From an uncultured Planctomycetales bacterium (GTDB lineage Bacteria > Planctomycetota > Planctomycetia > Isosphaerales > Isosphaeraceae), in contig CALCIB010000397.1 of assembly GCA_937907525.1 (NCBI GenBank), forward strand, positions 1-18,748: a stretch of DNA of 18,748 bases. Reading direction: 5' to 3'. Shown in pieces: positions 14,871 to 18,748 of the stretch (its first letter is position 1; each line of letters opens with the position of its first letter). The translations under genes were made by a program, and so were the position numbers. Under the pieces are notes generated by a model. The model worked only from the letters and a program-made list of their open reading frames with translations, had not been told where the DNA came from and searched no databases.

Positions 14871-15446
14871 TCAGTGGGAGGGCCGTTCCGACGGTTCCCG
14901 CCCCCTGCTCCGCCAGCGGGCCGCGAAGAGGATCGACGCCAGAACGACGGCGGCGAAGCCACCGAACTCCAGGCCCCAGATCGAGCCGCCGACCCAGGCG
15001 TATCGGAGCATCGCGGCGGGCTCTTCGGGGACGCCCCAGAAGGCGTGGCGGTAGAATTCCGGGCTGAACGACGCCAGACCGATCGCCAGCACCCCGCCGA
15101 CCGCCCAGCACGCCAGGGCCGCCGCGGCCACGCCCGCCAGGTAGCGCGCCGAGAACCGGAGCGGACACCGCGCGCGGCTGGAGACGCCGACCACCGTCAC
15201 GAAGACCAACGACAGCACCGCCCCGAACGCCAGCCCCTGAAGCACGCCCACGGCGATCGCCACGCGGCCGACGTCATCGGCGTCCGGCCAGCCCAGGACG
15301 AACCGAAAATACTCCGGGCTCACCCGCCCGTTGACCGCGTTCGTGATCGCGCCGAGCGCCGCCCCCGCGGCCACGCCGCAGACCGCCAGGCCGATCAGCG
15401 CGCCGGCGCGGATCGGCTCGGGAGTCGTCGCGGGTTCTTCGCTCAT
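14871..15446 (-). CDS. Four-helix integral membrane protein with internal duplication
   Basis: I do not recognise a named family for this 191-residue protein. Four hydrophobic stretches (about 13-35, 62-88, 102-125 and 148-175) suggest four membrane helices. The two halves look duplicated: RVSPEYFRFVLGW (41-53) and SFSPEFYRHAFWG (127-139) occupy the same place between paired helices, each followed by GLAFGAVLSLVF or GLEFGGFAAVVL. The N-terminus is short, acidic and probably cytoplasmic; the C-terminus is Arg-rich. Its ATG overlaps the pncB stop codon in ATGA, so the two are translated together. A role in vitamin or precursor transport for NAD salvage would fit the position but is only a guess. 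Confidence 0.75.
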   Translation of the reverse strand: MSEEPATTPEPIRAGALIGLAVCGVAAGAALGAITNAVNGRVSPEYFRFVLGWPDADDVGRVAIAVGVLQGLAFGAVLSLVFVTVVGVSSRARCPLRFSARYLAGVAAAALACWAVGGVLAIGLASFSPEFYRHAFWGVPEEPAAMLRYAWVGGSIWGLEFGGFAAVVLASILFAARWRSRGREPSERPSH

Positions 15447-16831
15447 CGGTCCCCCTCCACCTTCGCCGATCCTCGCATCAGCCGCGCGGCGTCGGCTTCC
15501 AGGCGGTCGCTGTAAGTCACGGGGTAGACGGCGTCGGTTCGAAGGGCCTTCAACTCCGGCGGCAAGGCGGCGAGTTGGGCGCGGCAGCGGTCGCGGGCTT
15601 CCGCCAACGTCGCGCGGCGGGCGACGTACTCGCCCCCGCTGAGAATCGGGACCAGGAGCGGAGTCATCCCCTCCGGCGCCGGCTCGGACGCCTTGGCGAC
15701 CAGGTCGCCGACGAAGACGCCCGACTCGTCGCGGCGACGGTAGACCTGCTTCGCCATCGGGTACGTCTTCTTGCCCGGCGCCAGCTTGATCCGGCCGGAC
15801 CCGTCCAACTCCACCAGCTTGTAGACCATCGAGATCGCCGGCCCGTCGCGAACCGTGACCAATTCGGTGCCGACGCCGTAGCCGTCGATCGGCGCGCCGG
15901 CTGCGGTCAGGTTTTCGAGCGCGGATTCGTCGAGGTCGCCGGAGCCGAAGATCCGGACGTCCCCCCTGCCCCGTTCGTCCAAAATCGCGCGGGCCTTCGG
16001 CGCCAGGTCGGCCAGGTCGCCGCTGTCGATGCGGATCGACGACGACGGCGGCGCGACCGCCGCCGCCCGGCGGACGCCTTCGAGAGTGTCGTAAGTGTCG
16101 ACCAGGAGCGTCGTCGAGTCCGGGAAGACGCGGGCGTAGGCGGCGAACGCCTCGGCCTCGCCGGGGAACGACTGGACCCAGGAATGGGCCATCGTGCCGA
16201 CGCAGGGGACGTTCAGCCGCCGCGCGGCCTCGACGTGGCTGGTGCCTTCGAAGCCCGCCAGGTACGCCGATCGCGCCGCCAGCATCCCGGCCTGAGGGCC
16301 GTGGGCGCGTCGCGAGCCGAACTCGAACAGCGGTTTCCCCCGCGCCGACAGGACCATCCGCGCGGCCTTGGACGCCACCAAGGTCGGGTATCCCAGCGAC
16401 GCCAGCAGGAACGGCTCGACCCACTGCGCCTGCGGCAGCGGGGCCGTCACCCGCACGAGGGTCTCCCCCGGAAAGACCACGGTCCCCTCGGGGACGGCCA
16501 GCAGATCGCCCTGGAAGCGGAAGCGGCGAAGCTCCTCGAAGAACGTTGCCGGCAGCCCCTTGAACGCCGGCCAGCGCCTGAGCGCCTCCACCTGCTCGTT
16601 GGAGAACGCCAGGCGGAGGAGGTCGCCGACGGCCTGCTCCAGCCCGGCGAAGACCAAAAACGAGCGGTTCGGCGGCAGCCGGCGGACGAAGACCTCGAAG
16701 GTGGCCGATCGCGAGCCCATCCCCTCGGCGAGGTAGCCGGCGATCATCGTCAGTTCGTACAGGTCCGTGACGGTCCCCAGGGCGTCGGGGTCGGGCCAAA
16801 GCGAGGTGAAGGCGGTGGGCTCGGACGTCAT
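15443..16831 (-). CDS. pncB: Nicotinate phosphoribosyltransferase
   Basis: A 462-residue cytosolic enzyme of the Preiss-Handler NAD salvage route, joining nicotinate and PRPP to give nicotinate mononucleotide with ATP hydrolysis. Family motifs are clear: TDLYELTM (22-29) near the N-terminus, FEFGSRRAHGP (169-179), GTSHVEAARRLNVP (196-209), the GTMAHSW motif (212-218) with H216, the probable phosphorylated histidine, RIDSGDL (267-273), and GYGVGTELVT (317-326). Length is closer to the Gram-positive/human-type enzyme than to the 400-residue E. coli form. Its ATG overlaps the glycosyltransferase stop codon (ATGA), and its own stop overlaps the next start, so it is the middle gene of a three-gene coupled unit. 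Confidence 0.95.
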   Translation of the reverse strand: MTSEPTAFTSLWPDPDALGTVTDLYELTMIAGYLAEGMGSRSATFEVFVRRLPPNRSFLVFAGLEQAVGDLLRLAFSNEQVEALRRWPAFKGLPATFFEELRRFRFQGDLLAVPEGTVVFPGETLVRVTAPLPQAQWVEPFLLASLGYPTLVASKAARMVLSARGKPLFEFGSRRAHGPQAGMLAARSAYLAGFEGTSHVEAARRLNVPCVGTMAHSWVQSFPGEAEAFAAYARVFPDSTTLLVDTYDTLEGVRRAAAVAPPSSSIRIDSGDLADLAPKARAILDERGRGDVRIFGSGDLDESALENLTAAGAPIDGYGVGTELVTVRDGPAISMVYKLVELDGSGRIKLAPGKKTYPMAKQVYRRRDESGVFVGDLVAKASEPAPEGMTPLLVPILSGGEYVARRATLAEARDRCRAQLAALPPELKALRTDAVYPVTYSDRLEADAARLMRGSAKVEGDR

Positions 16832-18468
16832 CGCGGGACTCCGGGACGGGGACGCAACAGCCAGAGCGGCGCGTCGGCCTCGCCCGGCCGCGAGACGACC
16901 GCCGCGCCGGGGTTGACGTCGAGCAGCGTGGGCGCGTCGAGGGTCGTCGGGTACTCGCCGACCTTTTCCCAGCGTTCAAGCAGACGCGCGCCCAGATCGA
17001 TCACCTCCCCAGATTGACGCAGTTGCGCCACGTCCACAAGGGCCCAGCCTCCACCCCCCTTGAGCAACCCCTCCGCGTCCGGTTCCACGATCGAAGGCGC
17101 GGCCAGATAGAACCTCACGGGGGGCCGCGCCAGCACCCGAACGGGCGCGTCGGAATCGCCGACGGCGACCCGCGCCGTGCTCGTCGCCGTCCGCAGCGAG
17201 TCGCGGGGCCCGAGCGGCCCCGGCAACGTCGCCGACGGCCAGACGAGCGTTTGAGCGACCGCCGCGCCGCAGCAAGCCACCAACGCCAGGAGTCGAGCTT
17301 TCGCCCCTTCCCTCGCCTGGTCAAATCCCTCTCGAACCAGCCCCGCCGCGGCGATCCATCCCAGCGCCTGAAGCGGCAGCCAGAGCCGGGCGTAAGGGTG
17401 ATAAAACGGCGTCAGCAGCGACATTCCCACCCACGCCGCGGCCAGCAGTCGCAAGCCCGGCGAGGCGCCTCGGCTCGAAACGACGAACACCGCCAGGCCG
17501 AGCCACCAGAGGATCGAGGGCGCGAAGATCCCGGCGACGCCGACGCCCGCCACGACCGCCGCGCGACGTCCCCTCCCCTCCCCGCCCGCGATCGCGACTC
17601 CCGCCGCGGCCAGCGTCCAGGCCGCGGCGTTCCACGGGAAACCTCCCGAGAGGGCCGACGCCTGGCGAAGCTGCTGAAGCCAGCGCGACGGCCACGTCGC
17701 GACCGTCCCCATGTAGCCGCGGTGATGCGCCAGGAGCGCCGCGTAGCCGCCGTGGTCCTGGACGAACGCGAACCAAGGGGCGTAGACGATCGCCGCGATC
17801 AGGGCCGCCGCCGTCCCCCACGCCAGGTACGATCGCGCCTGGGCCCTCGTCCGTCGCGCGGGATCCAGCGCGACGACCGCGGCGGCCCCCAGCGCCGCCG
17901 CGGCCCCGACGGTCCAGCCGCTATACTTCACCAGTTGGGCCGTCCCGGTCGCCAGCCCCAGCGCCAGCGCCGAGCCGGCGCCCGGCCGTTCCAGAAACCG
18001 TTGGGCCGCGATCAACCCCAGAAGCCAGGCGAGCGTCGCCGTCGCGTCGGTCAGCGCCATCCGGGAGAAGGCGACGTGGAACGCCGAGAACGCCGCCAGG
18101 ACCGCCGCGGCGGCCCCCGCGCCGGGGCCGAAGGTCCGACGCGCCAGCCACGCCGAAACCGGGACCGCCAGCGTTCCGGCCATGATCGAGACCAGGATCG
18201 CGGCGACGTCGCTGGAGCCGACGATCAGGTACGACAGTCCGACGAGTCCCGGAAAGCCCGGCGGCGCGTAGGGGATCGACATCGGGTCGATCCCCCCCGG
18301 ACGCAGCGGCCAAAGGCCGGCGATCGCGTAGATCCCCTCGTCGAAGTGGACCAGCCCCAGGCGTCCCAGGCCCCAGATCCGAACCGCCAGGCCCAGGATC
18401 GTCATGGCGGCGACGAAAGCCCACTCGCGGGCGGGAGACGCGGACGGACGCGGTTCGTCGGAGTTCAT
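16828..18468 (-). CDS. GT39/ArnT-like polyprenyl-sugar dependent membrane glycosyltransferase
   Basis: The 546-residue GT-C protein probably transfers a sugar from a polyprenyl-phosphate donor on the outer face of the cytoplasmic membrane. The first loop holds the acidic pair HFDEGIYA (41-48; D43, E44), which is catalytic in the family, and SRMALTDAT (135-143) is the second conserved loop element. About eleven hydrophobic segments fill 17-430, and the last 120 residues form a soluble domain. Ala makes up a large part of the helices, as expected at this GC. It is the first gene of the unit with pncB. The ATG lacks a good ribosome site, and no clear promoter was found. The target (lipid, polysaccharide or protein) is not visible, and the pairing with pncB has no obvious metabolic logic. 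Confidence 0.85.
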   Translation of the reverse strand: MNSDEPRPSASPAREWAFVAAMTILGLAVRIWGLGRLGLVHFDEGIYAIAGLWPLRPGGIDPMSIPYAPPGFPGLVGLSYLIVGSSDVAAILVSIMAGTLAVPVSAWLARRTFGPGAGAAAAVLAAFSAFHVAFSRMALTDATATLAWLLGLIAAQRFLERPGAGSALALGLATGTAQLVKYSGWTVGAAAALGAAAVVALDPARRTRAQARSYLAWGTAAALIAAIVYAPWFAFVQDHGGYAALLAHHRGYMGTVATWPSRWLQQLRQASALSGGFPWNAAAWTLAAAGVAIAGGEGRGRRAAVVAGVGVAGIFAPSILWWLGLAVFVVSSRGASPGLRLLAAAWVGMSLLTPFYHPYARLWLPLQALGWIAAAGLVREGFDQAREGAKARLLALVACCGAAVAQTLVWPSATLPGPLGPRDSLRTATSTARVAVGDSDAPVRVLARPPVRFYLAAPSIVEPDAEGLLKGGGGWALVDVAQLRQSGEVIDLGARLLERWEKVGEYPTTLDAPTLLDVNPGAAVVSRPGEADAPLWLLRPRPGVPR

Positions 18469-18582
18469 GAGGAACGATTCTAGCCGGCGCGCGGCGACGG
18501 CTGGAACCGACGGCCGACCGTCCGGTATACAATAGGTTCGAGTAAGAGTCCGTCCCGGATGGGCGAACGACGGCCATCGCGA

Positions 18583-18748
18583 TCTTCCCCCCTCGCGGGG
18601 GAAGACAGACCGCGAAGCGGCCGGATGAGGGGGACGACGCGCCAGAGCACCGTCGGGATTGGCGGAGGCCCGTCCATGCGGCTTGAGGTTCCGACGGCCT
18701 TCTGGCGCGTCCTCCCCCTCATCCGGCCCTTCGGGCCACCTTCCCCCG
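18583..18748. repeat. Second inverted pair of REP-like units (copies 5 and 6), cut by window end
   Basis: Copy 5 (18583-18634) is inverted and of the GCGGTC subtype; copy 6 (18714-18748) is direct, of the GGCCC subtype, and is truncated by the window end. Inside the pair is another inverted repeat: 18632-18658 pairs with 18689-18713, sharing GACGCGCCAGA and CCGTCGG. A spacer of about 30 bases lies in the middle. The whole forms a long imperfect palindrome upstream of the glycosyltransferase gene. The rest of this 280-bp end region shows no gene. Confidence 0.75.

Noticed and set aside
14871..16979. Single 702-codon minus-strand frame joining the membrane protein to an N-terminal extension
   Set aside because: The first 511 residues are an Arg/Pro-rich out-of-frame reading of pncB; the real gene starts at the ATG at 15446, coupled to the pncB stop.
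18480..18722. Short minus-strand frame of 80 codons at the right edge
   Set aside because: It is a translation of the REP-like repeats (SSPARGED-type stretch) without a ribosome site or family match.

Overview
The window is GC-rich (roughly two thirds G+C or more in most genes) and tightly packed with bacterial genes. It looks like chromosomal DNA from a planctomycete, possibly of the Isosphaeraceae type. The best clue is the LEPR-xLL motif (LALEPRTLL) at the N-terminus of a large secreted-type protease, a signature common in planctomycete surface proteins. This is inference from motifs and composition; there is no rRNA or tRNA gene here. A short palindromic repeat family occurs six times between genes, partly as inverted pairs.

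Left part (1-6216). A monomeric sarcosine oxidase-type flavoenzyme and a subtilisin-type protease carrying a malectin-like module and three discoidin (F5/8 type C) modules lie on the minus strand. A divergent intergenic region follows, then a membrane-anchored TPR protein on the plus strand. Its end overlaps tail-to-tail with a minus-strand pair: L-fucose mutarotase (fucU) translationally coupled to a fluoride channel (crcB).

Centre (6402-12059, plus strand). An archaeal-type XPB helicase and a DUF790/Bax1-type nuclease form a known kind of helicase-nuclease partnership. A visibly AT-richer orphan gene and a repeat unit separate them. A 244-bp palindromic element with terminal inverted repeats follows, then htpG (Hsp90). 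A strong hairpin sits between htpG and the convergent genes.

Right part (12096-18468, minus strand). Read in the direction of transcription: a GT39-type membrane glycosyltransferase, nicotinate phosphoribosyltransferase and a duplicated membrane protein (each junction a 4-nt ATGA overlap), a pRiA4b ORF-3-like protein, and a RecF/OLD-like ATPase directly followed by a DUF4276 TOPRIM-like protein. The ATPase-DUF4276 pair has lower GC than its neighbours and resembles split OLD or PARIS-type defence modules. It is the best candidate for an undescribed system here, with the split XPB-orphan-Bax1 locus second.

Nearly all other long open frames are antisense or out-of-frame shadows caused by high GC. 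GC figures were estimated by eye from sample lines, and no database search was done.
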